Of a DNA stretch of 42,365 bases, positions 8,171 to 15,856 are shown piece by piece; the stretch's first letter is position 1; each line of letters starts with the position of its first letter. Source of the DNA: SMAG-U1939 sp036376595 (GTDB taxonomy: Bacteria; Chloroflexota; Ktedonobacteria; Ktedonobacterales; JADMIN01). Position numbers and translations under genes: made by a program. The notes below the pieces were generated by a model. It was not told the DNA's origin, searched no databases, and saw only the letters and a program-made list of their open reading frames with translations. Location of the stretch: assembly GCA_036376595.1 (NCBI GenBank), contig DASVAA010000241.1, forward strand, positions 1 to 42,365, written 5' to 3'.

Positions 8171-8773
8171 CTACGAATCGCAGGCCTCCGTGGCCTCGGC
8201 CCGGCTCGATAGCTCACCCAGCTCGAACGCCGCCGCTCGATGCAGCGCGCGATATTGGAGCACCTTGACGTTGGCTTCCGAGAGGCCCATGCGCTCGGCC
8301 GTCTCGCGGATCGAGAGGTTTAGCAGGAAGCGATGCGTCAACACGTCGCGGTAGCGGGACGGAAGCTGCGCTAGAATGCGCTGCACGCGGTCATCAGGCG
8401 GGCGAGTATCCACCGGACCGTTCTCCGCCGAGACTTCCAGGCCGGTCTCCAGCAGCCGCTCCAGCGAGTCGGCGCGATGCCGGTAGAAGTCGCGCCAATG
8501 GTCGGCCACCGTCGTCCGCGCGACCTGAAACAGCCATGCCTGCACGCTCTGTTCCTGGCGCTGCGGGTCAACGCCACGCGCCGCCTTCATGAACACCTGG
8601 GAAGTCAAATCCTCGGCTTCTTCCCGGTTGCCCACTTTGGAGTAGATGAAGTGATAGATGGCCGCGACGTTGCGTGTGTACAGCGCTTCAAAGCCCTGTC
8701 CACTCTCGTCGCCACCGGCCTGGGCGCTGCCGTCGCTGACACCGCCCCCGCCGGCCTGGCCGTCGTGCTCCAT
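8171..8773 (-). CDS. ECF-type RNA polymerase sigma factor
   Basis: This 200-residue group 4 (ECF) sigma-70 factor has region 2 at FEALYTRNVAAIYHFIYSKV and AEDLTSQVFMKA, and region 4 from LPSRYRDVLTHRFLLNLSIR through the HTH ETAERMGLSEANVKVLQYRA. There is no region 1 or 3, as expected for the class. The N-terminal ~28 residues are Gly-rich and variable. The start at 8773 is supported by GGAGG seven bases upstream; a longer frame to 8833 lacks such a site. It is the first gene of a two-gene minus-strand operon with the Rieske protein, the usual sigma/anti-sigma gene order. Its regulon is unknown. Confidence 0.92.
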   Translation of the reverse strand: MEHDGQAGGGGVSDGSAQAGGDESGQGFEALYTRNVAAIYHFIYSKVGNREEAEDLTSQVFMKAARGVDPQRQEQSVQAWLFQVARTTVADHWRDFYRHRADSLERLLETGLEVSAENGPVDTRPPDDRVQRILAQLPSRYRDVLTHRFLLNLSIRETAERMGLSEANVKVLQYRALHRAAAFELGELSSRAEATEACDS

Positions 8774-8971
8774 CTGCGACCTCCGCAGCGCCACGTCCGC
8801 CTCCCGTTCGCCGATGTGACGGCATCGTACCACGCCGAGATGCTGCGCCGCTGTGACGCAGACCCGTCTCGATGCATGCTACGCACGCGAGTTACACGGA
8901 CATTCTTGGTTGGCGAGAATGGTACGATAGAGGCGGATAGTGGGAGCACCCGCACGCACGAGAGGGTCAAG

Positions 8972-9460
8972 ATGGCAGACGACGATTTGGGCACACAGCA
9001 TGCTGGCGACATGCTCGCCGACATCTTCACGCGCCAGGCGGAGCTCGGCGCATTCTATCGCCAGATGCGCCCTGACAATGGCTTCTACGGTTTGCCGCCA
9101 CTGGAGAAATGTACCACCTGGACGCGCGCCATCATCCATGAGTGCTGCGAGCTGGACGACGAGCTGGGCTGGAAGCCCTGGAAGAACGCTCCCGACCGCG
9201 AGGCCAACCGCGAGGCGCGGCTGATGGAGACCGCCGACATCCTGCACTTCCTGGTGGAGCTCGCGCTCGGCCAGGGCTTCAGCGCCGAGGAGCTGTACGC
9301 GGCCTACGTGCGCAAGAACGCCGAGAATCGTCGCCGTCAGCTCGCCGATCCGCGCTATCTCGCGTCTGCCGCGCTGGCAACCGCCACTGACGGGCGCGAG
9401 AGCACGGCCCAGGCTAACGACTCAGGCGCGGATGGTCCCAAGGGCGAGGGCAGCCAATGA
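8972..9460 (+). CDS. dUTPase-like (all-alpha NTP pyrophosphatase) protein
   Basis: This 162-residue protein resembles the dimeric dUTPase_2 / MazG-like all-alpha NTP pyrophosphatases, which remove pyrophosphate from (d)NTPs such as dUTP to clean the nucleotide pool. Two metal-binding helices are visible: ECCELDDELGWKPWK (residues ~55-70) and ETADILHFLVELALGQGF (~88-105), matching the E-x2-E and E-x2-D pattern. These are followed by the YVRKNAENRRRQ helix usual in dimeric dUTPases. The ~35-residue C-terminal tail is low complexity. The start at 8972 follows an AGAGGG site by 5 bases; upstream sequence in the same frame opposes the ECF gene and is not used. The stop overlaps the start of the HNH gene (ATGA), so translation is probably coupled. 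dUTP as substrate is likely but not proven. Confidence 0.82.
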   Translation: MADDDLGTQHAGDMLADIFTRQAELGAFYRQMRPDNGFYGLPPLEKCTTWTRAIIHECCELDDELGWKPWKNAPDREANREARLMETADILHFLVELALGQGFSAEELYAAYVRKNAENRRRQLADPRYLASAALATATDGRESTAQANDSGADGPKGEGSQ

Positions 9461-9828
9461 CCACAGCCGAGCGCATGGCAGAGATCGCGCGCACCGATTC
9501 CACTTTTGCCCTACACGATGGGCACTGGGTCGGCCGCTGTCTGATCTGCGGCGGTCCATTGCGCTTCGAAGTGCGCACCGGCGAGGGCGCGAATATCGAG
9601 CACATCATGCCGCGTACGCTCGGCGGCGACAACGACCTGCGCAATCTGGGCATCACCCATCCGCGCTGCAATGCCGAGAAGGGCCGCAACTGGGATAGCG
9701 GCAAGCGCACTCGGCAGCAGCCGGAGCGGTACGCGGCGATAGTCGGGCGGCTGCGCGACGAGCGCATGCGGCGCTGGCGTGGTCCAGACCTCGTGCCGGC
9801 ATCCAACGCCAGCGGACGGGAGGCGTGA
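9457..9828 (+). CDS. HNH endonuclease
   Basis: This 123-residue protein is little more than an HNH nuclease domain. A zinc-binding CLICGGPL near residue 28 is followed by the catalytic ANIEHIMPRTLGGDNDLRNL (residues ~47-66) and THPRCNAEKG (~70-79). The His of EHI, the Asn of NDLRNL and the Cys pairs fit the C-x2-C ... H-x-N pattern of Zn-ribbon HNH proteins. Such free-standing proteins cut or nick DNA in repair, restriction or mobile-element settings. It overlaps the dUTPase-like gene by 4 bases and the next membrane gene by 1 base. This coupling with a nucleotide-pool enzyme favours a role in genome maintenance over an isolated homing nuclease (inference). Confidence 0.87.
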   Translation: MTTAERMAEIARTDSTFALHDGHWVGRCLICGGPLRFEVRTGEGANIEHIMPRTLGGDNDLRNLGITHPRCNAEKGRNWDSGKRTRQQPERYAAIVGRLRDERMRRWRGPDLVPASNASGREA

Positions 9829-10553
9829 TGCGCGACGACGACCGCGGCGCTCCGCTGGCACCCGGCGCGCCGCCGCTGGAGCATCGCCTGGACCGCGGCA
9901 CGCTCGTCGGCTGCCTGGGCATTCTCTGCGTGCTGGCGCTGCCGGCGATCCTCTTCCTGCCGGTCGAGACGTGGGACCTGCCGCCGTGGGGGCTGCGCCT
10001 GGTGCCGCTGGTGGCCATCGGCCTCGCGCTGATCGGCGCGACGCTGCTGCTGCGTGTGCCCCCCGCCACGCCTCCACGCTCGCGCGACCCGCTGCATCCG
10101 CTCACCGGTCGCGGCGCCTCGCCGGTGCAAGACCTCCCCGCCGGACCGCGCAACCGCGCCGCGCTGCTGGGCGTGTGGCTCTTGCTGGCGCTGTGCGTCG
10201 GCGGCTATCTGGTGGTGAGCTTTCCGGCTCGCGATGTCGGCGCGCTGCCCGGCACGCTGCTCGCGAGCGCGGCGGGCGCGGCGTTGCTGCTCTATGGAGC
10301 GCTTGCCGCGGCGCGGAGGCTGCCGCTGCCGGCGTGGCGCTGGGTGCGCGTGCCGATCTCCGGCGGTCTGGCGCCACAGGCGCTGCCATCCGCCGCGGCC
10401 GGCGCGCTGGCCGTGGCCTGGGCGCTGATCGTCGCGGCCGGCGAGGGGTATGCCTGGGCGCCGCTGGGCGTGGGGGTGCTAATCGTCGGCGGGGCGTTGG
10501 CCGGTCCTGCCGCGCGCCGGCTCGCCGCCCGCGAGGGCGACGGCCGCCGTTAG
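9828..10553 (+). CDS. Polytopic membrane protein, function unknown
   Basis: This 241-residue protein is not recognised. About six hydrophobic segments are visible, beginning with LVGCLGILCVLALPAILFLP, LRLVPLVAIGLALIGATLLL and ALLGVWLLLALCVGGYLVVS, and ending with two closely spaced Ala/Gly-rich helices. Positive residues cluster in the loops. The ATG at 9828 overlaps the HNH stop (TGATG), so it is the third gene of a tightly coupled dUTPase-HNH-membrane-protein unit. No catalytic motifs or transporter signatures are seen. Coding is well supported by codon use and overlap; function is open. Confidence 0.75.
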   Translation: MRDDDRGAPLAPGAPPLEHRLDRGTLVGCLGILCVLALPAILFLPVETWDLPPWGLRLVPLVAIGLALIGATLLLRVPPATPPRSRDPLHPLTGRGASPVQDLPAGPRNRAALLGVWLLLALCVGGYLVVSFPARDVGALPGTLLASAAGAALLLYGALAAARRLPLPAWRWVRVPISGGLAPQALPSAAAGALAVAWALIVAAGEGYAWAPLGVGVLIVGGALAGPAARRLAAREGDGRR

Positions 10554-10738
10554 CGTGAGGATGCACCGTCCGCTGCGCACCTGGTATGGGCCTTGCATGC
10601 TCAGGGCAGACACAGAACATGGACGTTGAATCCGCCAACCTGCCCCACCCTCCCCGCGCCTCAGCAAGTGTAGAGGCGAGACCCGTCTCGCCCCCTCGGC
10701 ACCGGGATCAGGGACCAAGTGACGCGAGGTGCCCAAAC
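10554..10738. other. Leader of the Hsp20 gene holding one palindromic repeat
   Basis: This interval contains a copy of the dispersed repeat at 10669-10694 (leader TGTAGAGGCG, palindromic core around GAGACCCGTCTC). It lies inside the probable 5' untranslated region and may fold in the mRNA. No CIRCE-like inverted repeat was seen. Confidence 0.5.
10669..10694 (+). repeat. TGTAGGGGCG-type hairpin repeat, intergenic copy
   Basis: Leader TGTAGAGGCG followed by arms GGCGAGAC and GTCTCGCC. One of at least 16 copies in the window, found in the Hsp20 leader. Confidence 0.7.
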
Positions 10739-11254
10739 ATGCAAGAGCAAGCAAAGCCGCAGCGCATCCCGGTGAAGGTCTACCGCACGGAGGACCGCAT
10801 TTCGGTGGCCGCGCCGATGCCGGGCCTCGAAGCTGACAATATCACGGTCGAGGTCACGCCGCAGAATCACCTGCTGCTGCACGGAGCGGTTCGGGGTCTG
10901 CTCAAGGGCGATAAGCAATTGCTGATAGACGAGTGGAGCGTCGGCGATTACGACCGCGACCTGGAGCTGCCGGCGCCGGTCAACGGCAATGAGGCCAACG
11001 TGACCTATGGCAACGGCGTGGTGGTGGTCGTGCTGCCGGTCGCCGCTCAGACCACGCCTGCGCACCTGCGGATGCGGCGAACCTCCAACGACAAGGGCGA
11101 GCGCGTGGGCAACGCCGGCCATCCGCCGCAGCCGATGACTACCGAGCGACACGAGGCGAACCTGGTGAATGAGTGGCTGCTGCACGGGGGCAATCCAGAC
11201 GCCATGACCCCCGGCGAGGGTCAGAGCCGGCCGGGCACCGGGCAGCACGGGTAG
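10739..11254 (+). CDS. Hsp20/alpha-crystallin-family small heat shock protein
   Basis: This 171-residue protein has an alpha-crystallin-type beta-sandwich at residues ~8-100: IPVKVYRTEDRISVAAPMPG, then ITVEVTPQNHLLLHGAV, then DYDRDLELPAPVNGNEANVT and the edge strand NGVVVVVLPV. This is the order seen in Hsp20 chaperones and in the related HSP20-like plant/bacterial proteins. The GVLTITLPK-like motif is conserved as NGVVVVVLPV. The C-terminal 70 residues are hydrophilic and variable, without a clear IXI motif, which is unusual for oligomer-forming Hsp20. The start at 10739 was chosen by homology; the preceding 5' region holds a palindromic repeat at 10669-10694, and an upstream ATG at 10586 would translate through it. 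It would act in the cytoplasm on unfolding proteins. Confidence 0.75.
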   Translation: MQEQAKPQRIPVKVYRTEDRISVAAPMPGLEADNITVEVTPQNHLLLHGAVRGLLKGDKQLLIDEWSVGDYDRDLELPAPVNGNEANVTYGNGVVVVVLPVAAQTTPAHLRMRRTSNDKGERVGNAGHPPQPMTTERHEANLVNEWLLHGGNPDAMTPGEGQSRPGTGQHG

Positions 11255-11296
11255 CTCGCTCTGCGGCTATCGTATGCCCTGGACTGTCCTCTCGCC

Positions 11297-11580
11297 CTAG
11301 ACGACGATCTGCTGGGATTGGAGCGCCTGAAGCACGGCGCGATAGCTTAGCAGCGGCGGGGGCGCGAACGGTTCATCCGGTCTGAACTGCGCCCCTAAAA
11401 CGAGACACTTCAAGGCCCCATGTGAGGGGAGAACGACCGGCGAGAGCAGGCGAGCCTGATGGCCCGCCTCGACCTCGGGTGGGGTCAGGTAGCCCAGAGC
11501 CGGATTGATGCGCTTGTGCTGGTACACTTCGTCCAGGCAGCGGCCAAGAGTGGTCGTGATACCTTCGGCCGCTTAGTAGC
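11297..11580 (-). pseudogene. Remnant of an IS3-type transposase (C-terminal end)
   Basis: Reading the minus strand gives LGRCLDEVYQHKRINPALGY followed by LTPPEVEAGHQ. This matches the well-known C-terminal end of IS3-family integrase-type transposases (YNxxRxHxALGYLTPxE). The DDE catalytic region is missing, and after GHQ the sequence (ARLLSPVVLPSHGALKC) no longer looks like transposase. No terminal inverted repeats were identified. It sits immediately downstream of gyrB on the same strand, so an insertion once landed there and decayed. This accounts for most of the 342-base gap between hsp20 and gyrB. Confidence 0.6.
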
Positions 11581-11596
11581 ACCGCACCATAAGCTG

Positions 11597-13540
11597 CTAG
11601 ACGTCGAGGTTCTTCACGTACTTGGCGTGCGCCTCGATGAAGCGTTTGCGCGGCATCACCTCGTCGCCCATCAGCATCGAGAAGGTCTCGTCGGCCTTGA
11701 TGGCGTCCTCGACCGTCACCTGCAGGATGGTCCGCGTGGAGGGATTCATCGTGGTCTCCCACAATTCCTCGGGGTCCATCTCGCCCAGGCCCTTGTAGCG
11801 GCTGACGGAGGCGTTCTTGCCCTCGCCCAGCCGCGCCAGGAACTCGTCCTTCTCCTGGTCGGAGTAGACGTAGTGGCGCTGCTTGCCCACCTGCACGCGG
11901 TAGAGCGGCGGCTGCGCGATGTAGAGCTGCCCGTTGGTGATGAGCTGGTCCATGTGGCGGAAGAAGAACGTCAGCAGCAGCGTGCGAATGTGGCTGCCGT
12001 CCACGTCGGCGTCGCTCATCAGGATGATGCGGCCGTAGCGCAGCTTGGTGAAGTCCATGTTCTCGCCGATGCCGGTGCCCAGGGCGGTGATGATATCCTT
12101 GATCGTCTCGCTGGCGAGCATGCGGTCCAGCCGCGCGCGCTCGACGTTGAGGATCTTGCCGCGCAGCGGCAGGATCGCCTGGAAGTGCCGATCCCGGCCT
12201 TGCTTCGCGCTCCCGCCGGCCGAATCGCCCTCCACGAGGTACAGCTCGCAGCGGTCGGCGCGGCGCTCGGAGCAGTCGGCGAGCTTGCCGGGCAGCGTCG
12301 AGTCGAGGGCGTCCTTGCGGCGCACCAGCTCGCGCGCCTTGCGCGCGGCGTCGCGGGCGCGGGCCGAGTTGACGCACTTATCAATGATGCGCTTGGCCTC
12401 AGAGGGCGTCTCTTCGAGGTACTTGGCGAGCGCCTCCGAGACGACGTTCTCAACCTGTGTGCGCACCTCGGCGTTGTTGAGTTTGCCCTTGGTCTGGCCC
12501 TCGAACTGTGCGTTGGGCAGCTTCACGCTGATCGCCGCCGTCAGGCCCTCGCGCACGTCGTCGCCGGTCAGGTTGGCATCGGCCTCCTTGAGCTGGCCGT
12601 TCTTGCGGCCATACTCGTTGAGCGTGCGCGTGAGCGCCGCGCGGAAGCCCGTGACGTGCGACCCGCCATCCACCGTGTTGATGCCGTTGGCGAAGGAGAA
12701 GAGCGTCTCGCTGTAGCCGTCGTTATACTGCACGGCGACCTCGATGATCGTCTTCTCAACCTGACGCTCGATATGCACCGGCTTGGCCATAACCACGTTA
12801 CGGTTGCGGTTGAGGTGCCGCACGAACGACTTGAGGCCGCCGTCGAAGTAGAAGGTGCATTCCTGCTCCTGGCCCTCGCGCTCGTCCACCAGCTTGATGG
12901 TCAGGCCGCGATTGAGATAGGCCATCTCGCGGAAGCGTTGCGCCAGCGTCTCGAACTGGAAGTCGCCGGTCTCCATGATCGTGAGGTCGGGCTTGAAGGT
13001 CGTCTTGGTGCCCTGGCCCTCGGCCTTGCCGATCACGCGCGCAGGCGCCAGCGGCACGCCGCGCTGGTACTCTTGCATGTGCAGCTTGCCGGTCTTGCGC
13101 CGCACCTCGACGCGACAGTACTCCGACAGCGCGTTGACCGCCGAGACGCCCACGCCGTGCAGGCCCGAGCTGCCCTGCTTGTAGCCATCGCCGCCGAACT
13201 TGCCGCCGGCGTGCAGGGTGGTCATGATCACTTCGAGGGTGGACTGGTTGGGGCGCTGCGGGTGCGGCTCGACGGGAATGCCGCGGCCGTTATCCTCGAC
13301 CGAGCACGAGCCGTCGGGGTGCAGCGTGATCACAATGCGGTCGCAGACGCCGGCCATCGCCTCGTCAATACTGTTATCAACCACCTCAGTGACCAGGTGG
13401 TGCAGGCCGCGGATATCGGTGCTGCCGATATACATACCAGGGCGGAGTCGGACAGGTTCGAGACCCTCAAGAATCTGAATATCGCTTGCCGTGTAGCTAT
13501 TGGCCGTCACGGCCGGCTCATTACGCTGCGCTATCGCCAT
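11597..13540 (-). CDS. gyrB: DNA gyrase subunit B
   Basis: This ~647-residue protein is the ATPase subunit of DNA gyrase, which introduces negative supercoils. Visible signatures are the GHKL ATP site (EVVDNSIDEAMAG, then DNGRGIPV, then GLHGVGVSAVNALSE), the transducer Lys loop (YKQGSSGLHGVG region and QTKGKLNN), and the TOPRIM motifs LYLVEGDSAGGSAKQGRDR and LMSDADVDGSHIRTLLLTFF. The C-terminus FIEAHAKYVKNLDV is the standard GyrB ending. Length and the lack of the ~170-residue proteobacterial insert fit Gram-positive/Chloroflexi-type GyrB; ParE is less likely but not excluded without gyrA/parC context. The start at 13540 has GAGGAGG upstream, though at a longer-than-usual distance of 14 bases. 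gyrA is not in this window. Confidence 0.95.
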   Translation of the reverse strand: MAIAQRNEPAVTANSYTASDIQILEGLEPVRLRPGMYIGSTDIRGLHHLVTEVVDNSIDEAMAGVCDRIVITLHPDGSCSVEDNGRGIPVEPHPQRPNQSTLEVIMTTLHAGGKFGGDGYKQGSSGLHGVGVSAVNALSEYCRVEVRRKTGKLHMQEYQRGVPLAPARVIGKAEGQGTKTTFKPDLTIMETGDFQFETLAQRFREMAYLNRGLTIKLVDEREGQEQECTFYFDGGLKSFVRHLNRNRNVVMAKPVHIERQVEKTIIEVAVQYNDGYSETLFSFANGINTVDGGSHVTGFRAALTRTLNEYGRKNGQLKEADANLTGDDVREGLTAAISVKLPNAQFEGQTKGKLNNAEVRTQVENVVSEALAKYLEETPSEAKRIIDKCVNSARARDAARKARELVRRKDALDSTLPGKLADCSERRADRCELYLVEGDSAGGSAKQGRDRHFQAILPLRGKILNVERARLDRMLASETIKDIITALGTGIGENMDFTKLRYGRIILMSDADVDGSHIRTLLLTFFFRHMDQLITNGQLYIAQPPLYRVQVGKQRHYVYSDQEKDEFLARLGEGKNASVSRYKGLGEMDPEELWETTMNPSTRTILQVTVEDAIKADETFSMLMGDEVMPRKRFIEAHAKYVKNLDV

Positions 13541-13882
13541 AGATGTGTGTTTCGCCTCCTCGGAGAGAGTGCCCGAACCCGCCCTGATGCGATGCGTCCG
13601 GCCGTACTCCACCCTCGTATTTTACCACATTTCGGGCGCTGCCGTCTTGTATCTAGGACTTCCAGCGCCGCTATTTATGCGGCTTTGCGCATCAGCGCCA
13701 GCACGGTTATGGGGTAGGTCACACGACCATTCCGGGAGCCGGCGCCACAACCGGAAAGCGCACCCGTCTGCGTCCGCTGCGCCGCACCCGGCCGCGGTGG
13801 CTGGTGGCCCTCCAGTGGCCGGATGCGGCAGCTCCGATCATGTTGGTCGAGGCCACCTGGCAGGCACTCTCCGCGAGGCAAA
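13541..13882. other. Intergenic region between gyrB and the MFS gene, with gyrB promoter candidate
   Basis: On the minus strand a good -10 element TAAAAT lies at 13619-13624 with an upstream TGG, i.e. an extended -10. No clear -35 was found. It would give gyrB a leader of about 75 bases. The rest of the interval holds no gene I can support; a short Arg-rich plus-strand reading near 13770-13870 looks faintly protein-like but has no start or homologue I recognise. Confidence 0.45.
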
Positions 13883-15343
13883 TCAGCCCCGCGTCCGCCC
13901 GCGCGGCAGCAACTGGATCAGCACGGCGACCGCGACGGCCAGCACGACGAGGTAAAACAGGCTAGAGGAGAAGGCTTGTGGATAGGCAGACCGGGGAGCG
14001 GCGGGGCCAAGGGTGCCGTAGAAGATCAACCCGATGATCGCCACGCCCAGGGCGTTCGCCATCTGCTGCATGGTCGTCAAGATGCCCGCGGCGGCACCCG
14101 CATGCCGCGGCGGAAGGTCCGCCAGCACCAGCGAGACCAGCGGCGCGAGCGCGAGACCCATCCCCACACCGTCCAACAGGAGAGCCGGCGCGAGCAAGAG
14201 GATAGGACCATCTACGCCGATCCGCGCCACGGTCACGGCCAGCAGCATCAGCCCAGCGGCCATCCCGAGCGCGCCGACGGCGAGCACCTGACGGCCGAGT
14301 CGTTGCGCGAGCCGAGGCGCATAGAGCGACGCCGCCGAGTAGCCGAAACCGAGTGTGGTGAAGATCGCGCCAGATTCCAGAGCGGAGAGTCCGCGGCCCT
14401 CTTGCAGGTAGAGCGCGAGCACCAGAAAGAACGAGGCCATGCCAGCGAAGAAGACCAGCACCGCCAGGAGGCCGACGGCAAAAGCCCGCTCGTCGAAAAG
14501 CGCCAGGTCCACCAATGGAGCGCCGTCGCGGGCGCCGAGCCAGCGCTGGTAGACGACGAACGCGAGCAGCAGCGGCAGCGCGGCAGCCAGGCTCAGCCAG
14601 GTCCACAGCGGCCAGCCTAGCTCGCGCCCTTCGATCAATGGCAGCACGACGGCGAGCACCGCGAGCGTTACCAGCGCCGCGCCGGCCAGGTCGAGCCGCG
14701 CGCGGCTCTCCGCCCGTGACTCGCGGAGCAGCCGGGGCGCCAGGACGACGGCGGCGATGCCGATGGGCACGTTGATGAAGAAGCAGGCGCGCCAGTCAAG
14801 CCCAACGACATTCGCCGCGATCAACAGCCCGCCGATGAGCTGGCCGCTGACGGCGGCAAGCCCCAGTGTTAAGCCGTACATCGTGAAGGCGCGGGCGCGA
14901 TCCTCTCCGGTGTAGATGATGCCCAGCATCGCCAGCCCCTGTGGCGCGAGCAGCGCAGCGGCAAGTCCCTGCACGACCCGCGCGAGCACCAAAATCCCGG
15001 CAGTCGGCGCCAGGCCACAGGCCGCGGAGCTGAGCGTGAAGAGGGCCAGACCGAGCGTAAAGAGCCGACGCCGCCCGAAGAGATCGCCGAGCCGCCCGGC
15101 GGTGATCAGTCCAGCGGCGTAGGCAAGGCCATAGCCGGCAACCACGAGCTGAATCTCGCCCGAGGTAGCGTGCAACTGCTGCTGGAGCGAGGGGATCGCC
15201 ACGTTGACGATGAAGAAATCGAGCGTGACCATGAACGTGCCGGCCAGGATGACCGGCAAGGCGGCCCAGCGGCGCAGGCCGGCTGACCGGCTCGGCGGCG
15301 CGGTGCCGATGGTGGGCGTGGGTTCCAATTGTGTGCTTGTCAT
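13883..15343 (-). CDS. MFS drug exporter, DHA2/EmrB-QacA family (14 helices)
   Basis: This 486-residue protein is a proton-driven multidrug exporter of the inner membrane. Signatures are the helix 1 motif D1 (ILAGTFMVTLDFFIVNVAIP), motif A between helices 2 and 3 (GRLGDLFGRRRLF), and the antiporter motif C-like stretch around GLAAVSGQLIGGLLI. About 14 hydrophobic helices fill the rest, in line with DHA2 rather than the 12-helix DHA1. The start at 15343 has GAGGAGAG nine bases upstream. A strong promoter and a perfect 9-base inverted repeat overlapping its -35 lie 90-135 bases upstream, so it is probably held off by a repressor and induced by a toxic compound. The substrate is unknown. Confidence 0.92.
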   Translation of the reverse strand: MTSTQLEPTPTIGTAPPSRSAGLRRWAALPVILAGTFMVTLDFFIVNVAIPSLQQQLHATSGEIQLVVAGYGLAYAAGLITAGRLGDLFGRRRLFTLGLALFTLSSAACGLAPTAGILVLARVVQGLAAALLAPQGLAMLGIIYTGEDRARAFTMYGLTLGLAAVSGQLIGGLLIAANVVGLDWRACFFINVPIGIAAVVLAPRLLRESRAESRARLDLAGAALVTLAVLAVVLPLIEGRELGWPLWTWLSLAAALPLLLAFVVYQRWLGARDGAPLVDLALFDERAFAVGLLAVLVFFAGMASFFLVLALYLQEGRGLSALESGAIFTTLGFGYSAASLYAPRLAQRLGRQVLAVGALGMAAGLMLLAVTVARIGVDGPILLLAPALLLDGVGMGLALAPLVSLVLADLPPRHAGAAAGILTTMQQMANALGVAIIGLIFYGTLGPAAPRSAYPQAFSSSLFYLVVLAVAVAVLIQLLPRGRTRG

Positions 15344-15430
15344 GCGCGGATCTCTCCTCATCGGCGCGACGAGTCGCGGCGCCGGCTTCCAGGGCCAGCG
15401 CTCGCGCGGCATTCGCCGGCGACGGGCGAG

Positions 15431-15459
15431 ATAGTAGCGACGACATATCGGACCAGCAA
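15431..15459 (-). promoter_or_regulatory. Promoter of the MFS exporter
   Basis: On the minus strand TTGCTG (15454-15459) and TACTAT (15431-15436) are separated by exactly 17 bases, close to the sigma-70 consensus. Transcription would begin near 15424, giving an ~80-base leader before the start codon at 15343. Confidence 0.65.
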
Positions 15460-15477
15460 TTACCTGCGAGGTAATTG
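15457..15477. promoter_or_regulatory. Palindromic operator overlapping the exporter promoter
   Basis: A perfect inverted repeat with arms CAATTACCT and AGGTAATTG around GCG. Its AT-rich arms stand out in this GC-rich DNA. It overlaps the -35 box of the exporter promoter, the classical position for a TetR-, MarR- or HxlR-type repressor. No gene of those families is in the window; the XRE regulator at 16455 is the nearest regulator. Confidence 0.65.
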
Positions 15478-15580
15478 CCGCGGCTATAGGGTGCGCGCCA
15501 TCATGAGGAGCGCCAGCCCAAGCGACTGGCGTGGGCTGGCACGACGAGTCTCGCACAGCGTGTTTGGAGGAACCCCAGAG

Positions 15581-15778
15581 ATGGAAGCGCAGCAAGGCAC
15601 CAAGACCGGCACCGCGACGGCGATCGGCGCGGTGGTCGAAGGCTATTTCGCGATGTGGAATGACCCACGCGATGCGCAACGAAATAGCGAGCGCGTCAAA
15701 AGTAGTACTCTCTCCCGTGGAAGAGCGCCTGGGCCGATGACCGTGAAGCACCTATCAGGACCGATTCTGACCGCATAA
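15581..15778 (+). pseudogene. Truncated SnoaL-like (NTF2-fold) gene fragment
   Basis: GGAGG lies nine bases before an ATG at 15581. The first ~35 residues, including TAIGAVVEGYFAMWNDPRDA, resemble the N-terminal helix of SnoaL-like small enzymes. After that the sequence (QRNSERVKSSTLSRGRAPG) loses all similarity and stops after 65 residues, where the family normally has 120-150. It looks like a gene whose 3' part was deleted or replaced. It shares the interval with the exporter promoter and is divergent from the exporter. Confidence 0.5.
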
Positions 15779-15856
15779 GCTGCTAGACCACATATCGGTC
15801 TCGCTTCCAGGTAGGAACCCATCAAGGTGAAAGCGGCACAAGAGAGGAGCAAACAC

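Noticed and set aside
13740..13900. Plus-strand Arg/Trp-rich reading between gyrB and the exporter
   Set aside because: No start codon or ribosome site and it runs into the antisense of the exporter; at best an old remnant.
15530..15560. TGGCACG at about 15537 as a sigma-54 (-24/-12) promoter
   Set aside because: The -12 part (TTGC at the right distance) is missing.
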